This document shows, piece after piece, positions 1 to 11,564 of a stretch of 64,000 nt of DNA. Every line of letters begins with the position of its first letter. Within the stretch, counting starts at the first letter, position 1. The DNA is from Epiperipatus broadwayi. Lineage: Eukaryota; Onychophora; Udeonychophora; Euonychophora; Peripatidae. The position numbers and the translations under genes are program-made. The stretch lies in the NCBI GenBank assembly GCA_028023455.1, contig JAQFVV010012396.1, forward strand, positions 12,255,296 through 12,319,295, read 5' to 3'. Below the pieces are notes generated by a model. That model saw nothing but the letters and a program-made list of their open reading frames with translations. It had not been told where the DNA came from and did no database searches.

Positions 1-2159
1 GTAGTGGATTTAAAATTACATTATTGCTATGGCCATAGAGTTTAAATTTAGCTAGCTTTAGGAATTATTGCATTTTATCCAAGTTATTAATCTTTAAGTA
101 GAGGAAAGTTTTTACCAGGCTCTCCTTTGCTGCTTGCGCTTGTTCCATATTAAAAGTTCGGGCAACTGCTCCATCACACACGGCTTCTCTTCTTTGCTAT
201 TTCCTGCATTGGTAGACCTCTTGAGTCGGGAAGGCAAGAAAATTTGCCTCTACTCAATCTGCATCTTAATTAATAATTTTAAACATACGTGGTTGAACGA
301 AATAATGTCTGAATCCTTTCAAAATGGCTGCAGAAGCTTATATATTCAGCTTACCCCCTCCCTCTTCTCAGTTATAGTAAGTTTCTAGATTTGTTTTGCC
401 AATTTTCTCGCTGTATTCCTAGAATCGTATAATTACTTTGTTTTTATTTCTTATAGCGAAATTTTACATCCGGTCATTCACGATTTCTTTTTAATTACTC
501 AGGATAATTTATCCTACAGGTTAGTGTTACTTTTGGTTTGGTAATTAGGTCACACTAAAGTGAGAAAGATTAAATTTTATAATACCAATTTTTTTGAAAA
601 CAAATCTAAATAGAAAAACATCTGGTTATATATGTAACTTGATTATTTAATTTAGCAATATATGCAGAAATATACAATAATTTCAAATATTAATTTTTTT
701 TTAGAATAAATATTTTAAATAAATAAATTTATAATGTTTTAAATCTGTTAACATTATTCTTTCCTGCATATATGTAGTCTCTCGTTACACATACAACGCA
801 GTTTTCATTAATTTACTCCTAGAAATATATGTGTATGTATATATGGGTTTTTACATATACAGATACATCTTTCATCTTGTAGGCTTAAAATATATGCACA
901 CATACATAACTAATAACTTTATATTTAAATCCAGCCTGATTTGGATATAATATTAATATATGAGGATTTGGTGATAGATACTTATATAGAAATACTACTA
1001 TAGTATATAGTAGGTGAAACAGGAGGATTGACAAAGCTGACTGTTTCAAAATCAAATCATAGATTTTAGATTTGTGAATAATTAAGTAAGCTATTCTGCC
1101 TAAGATAGTACTGTCAGCAAAATGTTTAGATACTTTTCTATAAGACTTCTCAGGATGCCTCCACTTTTTTTAAAAGACAAAGCTAATCGATTCTTGAAAT
1201 TGAATTTTAAGATAATGCTCTAATGCCTGAGGAAGATAGAAGAAGAATACCTCTCAGAACATTGTGCACATACACTAATAGTTGAATGTAGTTGAAATAT
1301 TTAAATAAAGTGATTTTTTTCTAAAGACATTCAATATTTAATATTAGATGATGGAAATAGTCCAATATATAAATACAACTAAAATGTCATCATCACATTC
1401 GCTTCCAAACATTAGGGATTATCACATTAATTTAATTTATAGCATTATTTGCTATTGTCACGTGAGTAGCTTCTTTGCATTTTTTTTTTCTTTTTCATTG
1501 GTACGTATATTATTTTACTTTTTTTTTTTTGTATTTTATACTTTTTACAATACTTTTAGTCAATTCTGTCTAGCAGCCTTTTTCAAACTGTTATTTTAAA
1601 TCTTAGTTACATTTTACAATTTATCCATAACTATAATGTTATATTATCTTTTCAAGATGTTCAGTATTCTTTAATTTTCTTTGCATTGCTTATACTGAAT
1701 AAATCTCTATAAAAAATAACCTTTTCTTTAGACGTTGGTGTAAATAAGATTTTAAATAATAGCTCTAAAGAAGACTATTAGATGGTCAAAAGTTAAGAAT
1801 TAAAATCCACCACAAGTTTATAAAAATGAAATAATTGTTTAATTTTATTTTAAAGTAATTTTTTTTTTTTAAATGGGCATAATTAACTTTGGTGAATGAG
1901 ACATGTCATGATGATTTGAAAAAAAATATTTTAATTACAGTAGATGTTTTTTCATAAAAGAAAAAGATTTCAAGATTCAAATATGTAAGCATGCGAAAGC
2001 AAGTACTTACATTAAATCTCAACAGAATTCAAGTTTCCTATATACAATATAAATATGAAATTCTTAATATACTTTAAAAATTCTATTCTAAACATCAATT
2101 TCAAGCTTTTCTAATGTATTATTAATATAGTTATTTAAAATATATATAAAAAAAAATTT
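1..2159. other. AT-rich non-coding stretch
   Basis: I see no supported gene here. Long A and T runs and stops in all frames dominate. The exception is a more GC-rich patch around 100-250. On the minus strand, positions 196-116 read as 27 open codons bounded by an AG and a GTAAAA. The upstream side lacks a clear polypyrimidine tract, so I do not call it an exon (see findings). Confidence 0.5.
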
Positions 2160-3144
2160 GCTGTTAATTGAAATGAAACTTTTTGATCCATCTTTGAAGT
2201 CTTAAAGAAACTGCTCAATGCAAACTGTAAATGTTCACTTCATATATTCTAGTCATTACAATCATTATTCTTATGTGATTATTCATATAGTAAATAAACA
2301 TGCAGGTGAGTTTATTGTTTTTGTTTAATCTATGAGTTTAAGATCAAAAAATATCATGGTCTTTCTTCGTAGTTGTCTGATAGTTCCAAACTGAAATATC
2401 AAACAAATTTTTTTGGAGATAGGATGAATATGTTTAAACTAGCTTTTTAAAAAAATAAATATCAATAATCATAACTAAGTTAAATTATGTTTCTTATTCC
2501 CAAGAGGCTGTAAAGTCACCAGTCATGGAAGTATAGCCAAAATCCAGATTTCTAAAAAACTTCTGATTATGGAATCAGATTGCAATTTGATTTAGATATT
2601 TAGAACTGGAGATCATTTTCAAGTAAAGGAAAATCATGTAGAATGGGAAAAGAACTTGCTAATGTTAAATAGGACATTGTTGAATTTTGTGAAGTTAGAA
2701 GAAAAGGCAAAAAGACAATTGGTTTAAAAAGTGGACATGTATTCTACTATGAAGATACAAATATTGCACAAGTAGTATGGAATTCAATGTAAATAAAAAT
2801 TGGAAGAACAATATTTTGAAGATTAATTATTTAAATTAATGAAAGTCACTAAATGCAGATAATTCAGATTTATACTCCAAGTTTTTGTTGTGATGAAAAA
2901 AATAAAGAATTTTTATACTGATATCAAAAATATTTTTGATCAGACCAAGCAATATTCTGAAATTGTCATAGGAGATTTTAATGCTAGAAATGCTAAACAA
3001 TTGACAGATGAAAGTGCTAGGTAAATTTGTTTGTGGTGATAGAATTGAGAAAAGACAGACTTGTGGAGTTTTCAGAAAAAGTGCAAATTATAAATTCTTT
3101 CTTTAATAAAAATTCTAATTGAAATGTATGTAAAATCATCTAAA

Positions 3145-3154
3145 TGAAAGTATA
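3145..3154. repeat. 10-bp target duplication, left
   Basis: The sequence TGAAAGTATA occurs here and again at 4011-4020, exactly where homology to the host RTE-like LINE stops and restarts. It is the target-site duplication of the nested LINE tail. Confidence 0.8.
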
Positions 3155-4010
3155 TGGGATGCTTATTTTATAATTAATCCTAATAGCATCCCAACAGAAG
3201 GAAAACTTGATCTACCTGACCAAAGAATAATCTCACTCTTCAAACACTGGTTCATGGAACCAAAATATCTCAACTTTGTGATAAAAAATCAACATGCACA
3301 TGATCAGTACCAATTGGTTTCTGGCCATTAGAAGAGGCATTGCTAAAATTGACCCAATCTGCCCTCTTTGCAGGTGTGAGGACAAGATGTTTGATCATCT
3401 GATTCACTCCTGTTCATGACTTTGTACTATTAAGAGATTAATATCAGAGAACATTAAAATAGACTACTACTTAATAACTTCAATCAAGGACAGTATCAAA
3501 ACTAGGATTTTTGCCAATATAAGGCTCTCTATATTTCCCACATACATAATTTGGACTACACGGTGCAAAATTTTTTTTAACAACACCCTCCTTCAAGAAG
3601 GTAAATATCTCATGAGGAAATTAGCTAAGATCAAGAAGAAATATGAATTGCTCACACCCAGGGGTAGCTTCATTGACACATGGATCATTATCTCAATCAA
3701 TGAAGAGAATTAGAAGCAATAATACAATCCTGTAACAAAGAAGAGAATATAAAACATTCCTCTATCCCTTTAACTATTCACAAATCCAATAAAGTTACAG
3801 TACTAATAAAAGACTAACACTATATCAATACACCAGAAGAAAAAATGACCAACAAAAGATTAGTGAACATTTTCAGATGGCAACATATCACCTGTTGGGA
3901 AATCTTCAAATGAATCTTTTAAAATTTGTGTAAACATTGCCTGTGTAACAAAATGCCATTTCTTTTGTAAAAACGTTATTATCTATTGTATTTAATAAAT
4001 TGTTATTATT
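3155..4010 (+). mobile_element. Nested LINE 3' fragment with CCHC motif
   Basis: This 856-bp insertion in LINE copy 1 lies between 10-bp direct repeats. It encodes the C-terminal end of another LINE ORF2, in broken frames. Around 3351-3416 the translation gives CPLCRCEDKMFDHLIHSC, a C-x2-C-x8-H-x4-C zinc-knuckle typical of the post-RT region of several LINE clades. An open stretch follows to about 3710 with an IWTTRCKIFF segment. One frameshift separates the upstream region (about 3205-3330) from the knuckle. The 3' end is AT-rich without a poly(A). It is 5'-truncated, so the clade is uncertain. Its first 37 bases can fold, with GGGATGCT at 3156-3163 pairing with AGCATCCC at 3185-3192. Confidence 0.75.
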
Positions 4011-4020
4011 TGAAAGTATA
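4011..4020. repeat. 10-bp target duplication, right
   Basis: This is the second copy of TGAAAGTATA. Homology to the RTE-like LINE resumes immediately after it. Confidence 0.8.
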
Positions 4021-4473
4021 GTAAAACTGAATTATATTTTGATTAATAGAAAATATATATTTGAAGATTGTAATTTTTTAAATAGATGCAACATAAGAAA
4101 TGATCATCGATTAGTAATAATGCAAAACTAGGAGAAAAATTTAAGCTGTTGATATTCCTAATCTTCAGAAACATTTCAATGAATTTAAATTAAAACCTGC
4201 AAATCATTATAAAATATTATCAGATTTTGAAGTTGATTCAGATTTAAGTGAAACCAATAAGAAAATAGCTGATACTCTACTAAAAACCATAAAAAAGAAG
4301 TTGATACACAAATGCAGCATTTTACTGATAAATTTTCTACTGAGACTAGACAATATATGAAGGGAAAATGATATATATATATTTTAAATGATCCATTAAG
4401 AAGGATTGAATATTTATAGTTCTACAAAATGGTACAAAAAATAGTTAACAATGATATAAAATAAAATTGTGAA

Positions 4474-4785
4474 TTGGAAAAGAAAGCTAGAAAAAGAATA
4501 AATTTCAAAAGTATAAAACATTTTGATATTGGAAGAAAAGTTATTTCTGCATTAAGAAGCAAAAATGGAACGAATACTAAAAAGAAAGATGACATTATGA
4601 TATACACAGAAGAGTTCTATAAAGAATTATATAGTAATAAAAAACAAGAAAACAGCATATCTCCTACAGATATTACATTTTCTGAATTGCCCTGTATTTT
4701 AAATGAAGAAGTAAAAATTGCAATTAAATCTCTAAAGAAGGAAAAAAAACTCCAGAAAATGATAGAATTATTATTGATATGTTAA
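4474..4785 (+). pseudogene. RTE-like ORF fragment, linker and RT start
   Basis: This is the longest open piece of LINE copy 1, 103 codons. It matches the stretch in copy 3 (about 48700-49010) that joins the endonuclease to the reverse transcriptase: the LKSVKxHFGIGRKxIS-like segment, then the EELYxELYSNK and LNEEVxxAIKxxKKxKxP region. A frameshift in an A-run ends it where the other copies read GNDGIIIDILKEA. It is an isolated relic without a usable start or end. Confidence 0.75.
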
Positions 4786-4852
4786 AAAAAAGCAGGTGAA
4801 AAATAGAAAAATTGTTGGTACAGTTATCTACCAAATATTTAAAAGATAAAAA

Positions 4853-5043
4853 AATTCTACTTCTTCTTTTCCTATTATTGATTTCTATTATAACATATAC
4901 CATTAACACCTTCTTAGACACTTTAGTTAATAGAATTAACAAGAACTCTGATGATGACCACAGGACAGTCGAAACTGTTAGTTTAATACAAATAAAAGTA
5001 TTGATAAAGTGACTAAGAAGGTGTTAATAGTATGATATATTGT
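4853..5043. mobile_element. Small inverted-repeat element nested in LINE
   Basis: This is a 191-bp insertion in LINE copy 1. The direct repeat AAAGATAAAAA flanks it at 4842-4852 and 5044-5054. Arms at 4897-4924 and 5006-5033 are inverted repeats of 28 bp with two mismatches; the core ATTAACACCTTCTTAG is perfect. The loop side holds CTGATGA (4948-4954) and GAAAC (4971-4975), 16 bases apart, resembling a hammerhead-ribozyme core. The closing pair of stem II is poor and no stem III partner is evident. A MITE or a retrozyme-like element are both possible; the 11-bp duplication is long for a MITE. Confidence 0.6.
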
Positions 5044-6318
5044 AAAGATAAAAATGTTCTAGGTTATTAGAAAAATGCAGAAGTAATACTGATATTTAAA
5101 AAAAAAAAATAAAGATATTAGACATTACAGCCTTATAAGTCTTTTATAAGTTCTATATAAAATTTTTACCATGTTAATTACAACAATAAACTTTAGATTC
5201 TTATCAATCAAAAGAACAATGTGGATCTTAAGTTGGATTTAGCACCATGCACCTCATGCAAGTATTGAAAAAATTTATGGAAAAGTCCAATGAACATGAA
5301 TTGTCATTATTTATTGGATTTATAAATTATGAAAAGCCATTTGGTTCTATACATTTCTGCAGTGATTAAAGTATTGGACTATTAAGATGTAGACTCAGGA
5401 TATTATCATATTCTTAAGAATATTTATCAAAGTGCAGTATCAATGATTAGATTACATGATGATGCTATGAATATTAACAATGAAAAGTATGTATAACAGT
5501 AATTCTAAATCTCCAAAATATTTACAAGTATTTTTAAAATTAAAATGGGAAGCTAAGAGAGTTAAAGAAAATAGAGATTATTTAAGTCATGTAGACTTTA
5601 GATGATGTTGTTTTTGCAAATAATATTTCAGATTTTTAGAAAATGTTGCAAGAGTTACACAAAAATAAGAAAGTTGGACTAAAAGATAAATGCTAAAAAG
5701 ATAAAAGTAATTAATGTTCTATGGATTTTTTCAAAAAAAGAAAATAAAGATTGATAATCATGAATTGGAACCAAGTTAATAATTATATATTTCTAGATTA
5801 GATTATTAATACAGATTAAAACATAATGGATAAAATCAATCATAGAATTAAACTTAGATGATGCCTTGGAATATGCCTATGTGTTTGGAAAGATTTTTGG
5901 TAAATGTGTGTTACCAGTTCTTACTTAAGGATCCAAAAATTGAACATTTAACAGAAGAGCAGTACAGAAAATACAGACTACTCAATGAAGTATAAGAATA
6001 TATATCCTTAGAAGTAAAAAAAAAAAGAATCAAAAATTAAATATATGGGAGAATTAACAGATATCATTGAAAGAATTAAGAGAGTGAAATGTATGTATCT
6101 GGGATGGACAGTTAAAGGTATAAAATGGATCCTAAAAGATTGTATGAAGATTTAGAAGAGACCATATTGAAATGGATGGATGAAATAAAGAAATTTGCTA
6201 GTATCTTGTGGAGAAGGCAAACTAGGAATTAGAGAAAGTGGATTAAACTTGAAGAGATCTTCAGCCTACAATGGATTCAAAATGGTTGAAATTAATGATA
6301 ATGGTGATTATGATAAAA

Positions 6319-7143
6319 ATATGCATTGGTAATTTATACCAAATAAGGATATCATTAACAAGATTTTTTAATTTAAGAATATTTATTTTCTTTTGCATTA
6401 TACAGTAATCCACATTATAATTATCCTTTATCAATGTAATTCACTTTACAAACAAACATTTTTGTAAAAAAACCTCTATTTTTAAAAAGTTATACTTGCA
6501 ATTATTTCATTAAACATGTTACATATTTTGTTTAACCTTGAAAATCTATGGTTGCTTTCATGCTTAACAATTCCATAACAAGCAATATCATTTTCTTCAA
6601 ACTATTTTAAGCAGTATTAAAAGAATGTGATATAAATATAGAATTAATGCTTTTGTTTTTGCCTTAGCAATGGAAAAATTATGGGCTACTTTAGAACTAA
6701 TTTGAAACTTTTGATGTTCAAAAACTATATTAAGCAAAAGTACCTGCTACTGAAATCTAAGTTCTGCCTACTTTTATGAAACACTTATCAATTTTTCTGA
6801 TGATTTTTTTTAATGAGCTGCCTTTTTTGAATAGTTTTCAGTCTAAACAAATTTTTAAATCAGAAGTACCTTTTGGAGGGACCCAGAAAATTAATATTCT
6901 GGATTTATGCAATAAATACCCTACCTCAATGCCAGCCCAACAGGTCTTTAATAATTTTACAATGAAATTGTCCTTTCATTTTGGAATATTTTATTTGACA
7001 CTTATATTCAGTAATAGAATGATAATGTATGAGTATCAAATAAAACAACATCGATGGCCACGATAACAAATATATGAATTAATTAAACATATAATGACTA
7101 CAAGAATACAACAATAGTAATTACATTTAAAACCATTTAAGAC
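6319..7143. other. AT-rich non-coding stretch
   Basis: There is no recognisable gene or repeat. An open frame at 6776-7066 on the plus strand is low-complexity, with no similarity I recognise and no supporting codon signal. I treat it as chance. Confidence 0.4.
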
Positions 7144-7158
7144 ATTTCCTCAAATAAA
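7144..7158. repeat. 15-bp target duplication, left (palindrome A1)
   Basis: ATTTCCTCAAATAAA occurs here and, without mismatch, at 7568-7582. It brackets the palindrome and its tail. Confidence 0.85.
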
Positions 7159-7567
7159 CAGTGAGGATTGCCAATTCCTCTACAAGCTTTATGATAAATG
7201 CTTAGCCAGAGCCAGCACTTAAAATATCTCTGTCAGGAACCCCTCCCCAAACCCTTGACCATGGTTTTGTGCTTTGGCACTCCTCAGAGAGGTGTCAAGG
7301 TAGGTTCAGATCTAGTGTCTGAACCTACCCTGACACCAGTGTCTGAACCTACCCTGACACCTCTCTGAGGAGTGCCAAAGCACGAAACCATGGTCAGGGG
7401 TTTGGGGAGGGGTTCTTGACAGAGATATTTTAAGTGCTGGCTCTGGCTAAGCATTTATCATAAAGCTTGTAGAGGAATTGGCAATCCTCACTGTTTATAA
7501 CTTACAAGCTTAAGAGATAGGGTCATGTGATCTATGAATTGATCTATGACTCTTATTTTGACTATTT
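7159..7567 (+). mobile_element. Long-hairpin element, family A, copy A1
   Basis: Two arms of about 152 bp (7159-7310 and 7342-7493) are near-perfect reverse complements, with only a few mismatches seen by eye. The centre carries a direct duplication of about 24 bp (TCTGAACCTACCCTGACACC at 7318 and again at 7342). A one-sided 74-bp tail (7494-7567) follows and is also present after copy A2. Exact 15-bp direct repeats flank the whole unit. There is no ORF. The RNA would be one long hairpin. Direct repeats of this length suggest endonuclease-nick or LINE-type insertion rather than a usual cut-and-paste transposase. Confidence 0.85.
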
Positions 7568-7582
7568 ATTTCCTCAAATAAA
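7568..7582. repeat. 15-bp target duplication, right (palindrome A1)
   Basis: This is the perfect second copy of the 15-mer at 7144-7158, located after the tail and not directly after the palindrome. It shows that the tail is part of the inserted unit. Confidence 0.85.
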
Positions 7583-8525
7583 TCAACATTGTTATTTTTT
7601 TTACTAAAGATATAAATTTTTTTACTGTATAGTTAAACGCTATAAAAATTAGCATTATTTAAACAGGTAGCAACTTGAATATATATACACACACAAAGGC
7701 TTGATTGGAAGGAAAAAACATTAGGATAATAATGCCCATTCAATATTGCACCATATGGTGTAGTAAATATTTCTACATAGAATCCGAGTTAAGCACACAC
7801 ACAAAAAAATCTGTAGATCAACTTGCCTTTTCATATTTGGACATCACATGATCCCCTCCCTAAACAGTTGACTATATGCTTGGTTGTTGTATTTTTAAAG
7901 TACTTTTTCCAAAGTACTAACTGCAAATCATATAAGGCTCATTAGACTATTTTAAATACACAACTTTTAAAAAAAATATTAAAAATATTTTATATTAATT
8001 ACATTTTAAGCATATAAGAAAGACTCTTTGTTAATTTATAATATAATTAAAGACTGTAGATGCTAAAATAAATCATTACAAGGTTAGTAAACAATGTCAA
8101 ATTATTAATAATAATTATCACTTGGTCATAGTACTCTGCTACCTAATTATTTTAACCTGCCTTCAGGCATACATTCATCTTAAATTTTTATAAAGCATTT
8201 ACAAAAAGCACTTTACTTTATAAAAGCATATTTATAAATGTTAATATATTTCAAAGTCAAGATTTCTTTAACATAAAGTGCCACATGCTACCAACATGCT
8301 TTAATAATTTCTTGCATTTTCCTACTTATTAAAACTAATTTAGGAAACTTTTAAATTGAAATCAAAATAATTGACATTAGTTAATTATCAGGCTCTTCTA
8401 TTTAATAAGACAGCATGATATCATTTGGGTCATTAGATGGCAACTCTTTTACTTCAGTCTTTAAAAATTTAATTGTAGTACAAATTTAAAATTAATGCAT
8501 AAGCTTAGATATAATTTGCTTATAT
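7583..8525. other. AT-rich non-coding stretch
   Basis: No gene, RNA gene or repeat could be identified. Only short A/T runs and a CA-rich microsatellite tract near 7685 are seen. Confidence 0.4.
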
Positions 8526-8540
8526 AATCACTTGTACTCA

Positions 8541-8649
8541 GTCAAGCATTGTTAGCTGAGAGATCATCGCAGCTGCATTGCAAGCAAGTAGTTGGTTGCA
8601 GACGGTTGTGGGTTCGCGTCCCAGCCGATGCTATGGCATATGAAAAAAA
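8541..8649 (+). mobile_element. tRNA-headed SINE with poly(A)
   Basis: This is a short retroposon bracketed by the 15-bp direct repeat AATCACTTGTACTCA (8526-8540 and 8650-8664). It has a tRNA-like head with a GGTTCGCGTCCC B-box, and an acceptor-like pairing between GCATTGT near its start and CCGATGC near its end. The head is followed by TATGGCATATG and eight A. Other copies are at 39212, 47307, 50494 (minus) and 59566. It has almost no body, only head, a 10-nt linker and A-tail. Movement by a LINE reverse transcriptase is inferred from the tail and the duplication. Confidence 0.85.
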
Positions 8650-8664
8650 AATCACTTGTACTCA

Positions 8665-9184
8665 TTTAATTATGGTTATTAGGTGAGACTATAACATTGA
8701 ACCAGATATTCGTATGTATGGATTGATTAAGATTTATTATTCTATGCAAAACATCATAGATAATAAATAAGCTAGTAAATAATTAAAATAATCTTACGCC
8801 TATTCGCTTAAAAGATCATGTGACATTCAGTTTCACAAATAGCAAGTAGAGCACAACCCTTCCATTCCATTAACCAAATTTACGGTTTAATTCTTTATTT
8901 TTTTCAGCTGAGAATCGATCTAAAAGCTTCTTGCTATTAAGGCCGCCACTATGCTTATACTGCACAAAATGACTAGCCAATGGAATATATAAATTAGATA
9001 TGTATTTATATAAGCTCAAATGCATAGTCTGTTTTTGCAAATTATAATTTGTGATCTTAGAGTTTTATTAATATTAATCCTTCATAACCCATATGCCACT
9101 GGAAACTCAACAAAATTACATAATATAAAAATTTTGCTATTTTAAAATGAAATTCAATACTTATTAATCATTTTAATACATATA
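8665..9184. other. AT-rich non-coding stretch
   Basis: No gene or repeat was recognised. GC-richer words near 8880-8960 do not form an open frame with splice signals that I can support. Confidence 0.4.
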
Positions 9185-9450
9185 TATTTATAGGGATTTG
9201 AACCCAGGCCTTCAAGCTTGCCCCAGCTATCCAATCTATCACACAACCAATACACATGGCCACACCTATGTGAAAAAGACAAATGATCTCCAATATATGT
9301 ATTTCATGCTGAACCAGCACTTATCAGTTAGTCCAGATCATCATCTCCACCACACCTACAATATATAATCAGTGCTCGTTTTATATTAAGATAGAAAATC
9401 TTCAAACTTTAATGGGCAGGTTTCAATCTACTCTACCATCCAGTTTTTTA
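9185..9450. mobile_element. Half copy of hairpin family B
   Basis: This is a single, unpaired arm homologous to the arms of the palindrome at 32878-33502. It shares the blocks near 9275-9310 (gatctccaatatatgtatttcatgctgaaccagca-type sequence), 9325-9340 (TTAGTCCAGATCATCATCT) and 9385-9435 (attaagatag... to the TTTCAATCTACTCTACCAT end). Its left end contains GGGATTTGAACCCAGG, whose complement resembles a pol III B-box (GGGTTCAAATCCC). The second arm is missing, either lost or never made. Confidence 0.7.
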
Positions 9451-11564
9451 CACCATTGATAATCTGATGATATATATATTAAAATTTTCTATATATCTGT
9501 ATTTAATTATTTATATTGGTGTTGATTACTCAATACTAATGAAGATACAACATTTGCATAGTAATAATCGCAATAACGAATAATAAATATACTAATTCAA
9601 AATTCACATAAATCATCCTTAATTACATTGAATATTTGAAAATAGTTACGATGAATTATCTTTCCTCTTTTACGTGCCGCATACTAATAAAATACATATC
9701 TATTTTTATACGTTTATAAAATTTGCTTGTTTTAAAGAATTTCCTATATATTATAATGATAAAGTTATATGAGCTAATAATTAGAGTAAAAGTCGAAGTA
9801 AGTAATTAATATGTATTAAATAAAATAAAATATTAAGTATGTGGAGGGCGAATTAAAATGTACTGTTTTTGTATTATAAAATGTCTTGTTATAAAATTAA
9901 AACTGTAATATTAACAAATATATAGTATTTAAAAAATATGTGCATATATGAAACGACATTTATGTACACCAATGTTTAATTAAAAAGGTGTTATAATATA
10001 TGAAGACTTTTTCATAAATTTTGAATCATTTGAATAGAATCAAAGATTTAAACTCAGTTTTCTAATATAGTCAAAATTAAAATACAAATTTAAAGGAATA
10101 TTAATTATAATTAATATTTAAAGTGATATGAACCAAGAAAAACAAAGTTGCATTATGATATTTTCTGGTGCGCTAAAATTATCAATGACTAAACAAAAAC
10201 TTTAAGATTATATACAAAAATAATTCACAAATATTTCAAAGACTGTAGGAATTGAAAATTTGAATATTAGAAAATTTTTTTTTGGAATTTAAGAGTTGAT
10301 TTTATATATTTCGATTTTTTTTAAGCCAAAATGTTCAAAGCTAAAAAGAATATAGATATTTATAAATTTGGTATGAAAATAAGTGTAAGGAAATTACTAT
10401 GTATTGAGGTCAAATTAAAAGAATATGATTTTCTTAAATTAAATAAATGTATTTAATTTAGAAATTACAGAACTTCTAAAAGTCATTAAATTACTAAATC
10501 GAATAATGAACACTTTAATTATAATTACTTATATAATTACTATAAGACTAGTTTGAAAATTTTCAAGCAGCTGGCCCAGGTTTGCTTCCTGGTCATCGCA
10601 TTTGACATATATATATAAATAAAGTCTGAAGATTTTTGGCATTTAGAAAAACAGCAACTCCAGAACTCAGAAGAGTTAATAAATCTTTACTTATTTCATC
10701 CTGATTTGGTTTCTTTGACTCTTTTATACCTTTTTAAAAATATCTAAGGTAAAAATATTTTTTAAGATCGAGATACAATAAACAATTGTTTCTTTATAAT
10801 AACTGGTGGTCAATGTTCCATAGTTACTTGTGATTGAGTTTAAAGTATAAGAGCTTGTAATTTAAACTTCAAATGTTGCAGTATATTGCTTAAAAAATGT
10901 GTGTTCAACTAAAAATCCATTCAATTTATTTTTATCTAAATGCAAATTGCATATATGTAATATATTGTAATAATAATCAGCATTCAGCTAATGCACATGT
11001 GTTTTGTGGATTTTAACTATAAATGAATACTTTCACTTTCCAAACACAAGATAAAGTCATTGTGAAAAGATAGAATGAATTCATCTATTCTTTCAACCCA
11101 AACATTTAAGTATGAACCAATCTTAAGCATTTGGAAATGAGAGCATGAAGATATTAAACAATCACTTTAAATTATCTTTACTATGCCTGAATGAATGACG
11201 CTTATTTACATATATTGTGTTTTTTTTTTTGTTTTTTTTTGTAATTAATTAATATTAATCCATAGTTGTTAATAACTAGTACCTACAGTATATTGCATAT
11301 ATATGCTTAACTAGAATAGAGATAATACAGATGCAAGCAAAAATAATTAAATATTAAAATTTGAATATGTTCATTCCATATAAATTTAACTTTATAGGAA
11401 TCAGAAACTTTTAAAACAAACAAAAAATGATGGGATTTTCTGGAATGTGGACTTAAAAATAGCTAATAATAATAGTAAAGAGAAGTCTTAAAAACTTAAT
11501 AGATAAACATAATTACATTTAAAATGATATAATTGAATGCAGTTATTATATGATAAATTTATAT
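9451..11564. other. AT-rich non-coding stretch
   Basis: Apart from a truncated tRNA-Gly-like SINE at 10564-10610, no gene is seen. Homopolymer T near 11221-11240 and many short AT repeats occur. A segment near 11060-11090 (GATAGAATGAATTCATCTATTC) resembles the direct-repeat unit at 50441 and 50875. Confidence 0.4.
10564..10610 (+). mobile_element. Truncated tRNA-Gly-like SINE
   Basis: The bases CAAGCAGCTGGCCCAGG, followed by TTTGCTTCCTGGTCATCGCA, match the anticodon-loop side and T-arm of a tRNA-Gly(TCC). TTTGACATATA then follows. The better copy at 37016-37062 has the same tail. Everything upstream of the anticodon is missing. Confidence 0.65.

Larger units (their letters stand above)
2160..6318 (+). 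mobile_element. RTE-like LINE, old copy 1
   Basis: This is a decayed non-LTR retrotransposon, homologous along its length to the copies at 19302-22840 and 47573-50413. A shared 5' leader at 2160-2320 is followed by an apurinic/apyrimidinic-type endonuclease region (about 2590-4400) and a reverse transcriptase region (about 4470-5900). The 3' end has degenerate GAT-rich sequence. Reading frames are broken many times; the longest surviving piece is 4474-4785, covering the linker before the RT. Two later insertions lie inside it, at 3155-4010 and 4853-5043. Such elements move by target-primed reverse transcription. This copy cannot encode a protein. Confidence 0.85.

Noticed and set aside
7144-7582. 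Palindrome A1 as an assembly artefact (inverted duplicate)
   Set aside because: An independent, diverged copy with the same arms and tail exists at 27656-28007, and both have their own direct-repeat flanks.
8541-8649. A functional tRNA gene
   Set aside because: The acceptor and anticodon arms do not form a normal cloverleaf, and it ends in poly(A) between target duplications, so it is a retroposon.
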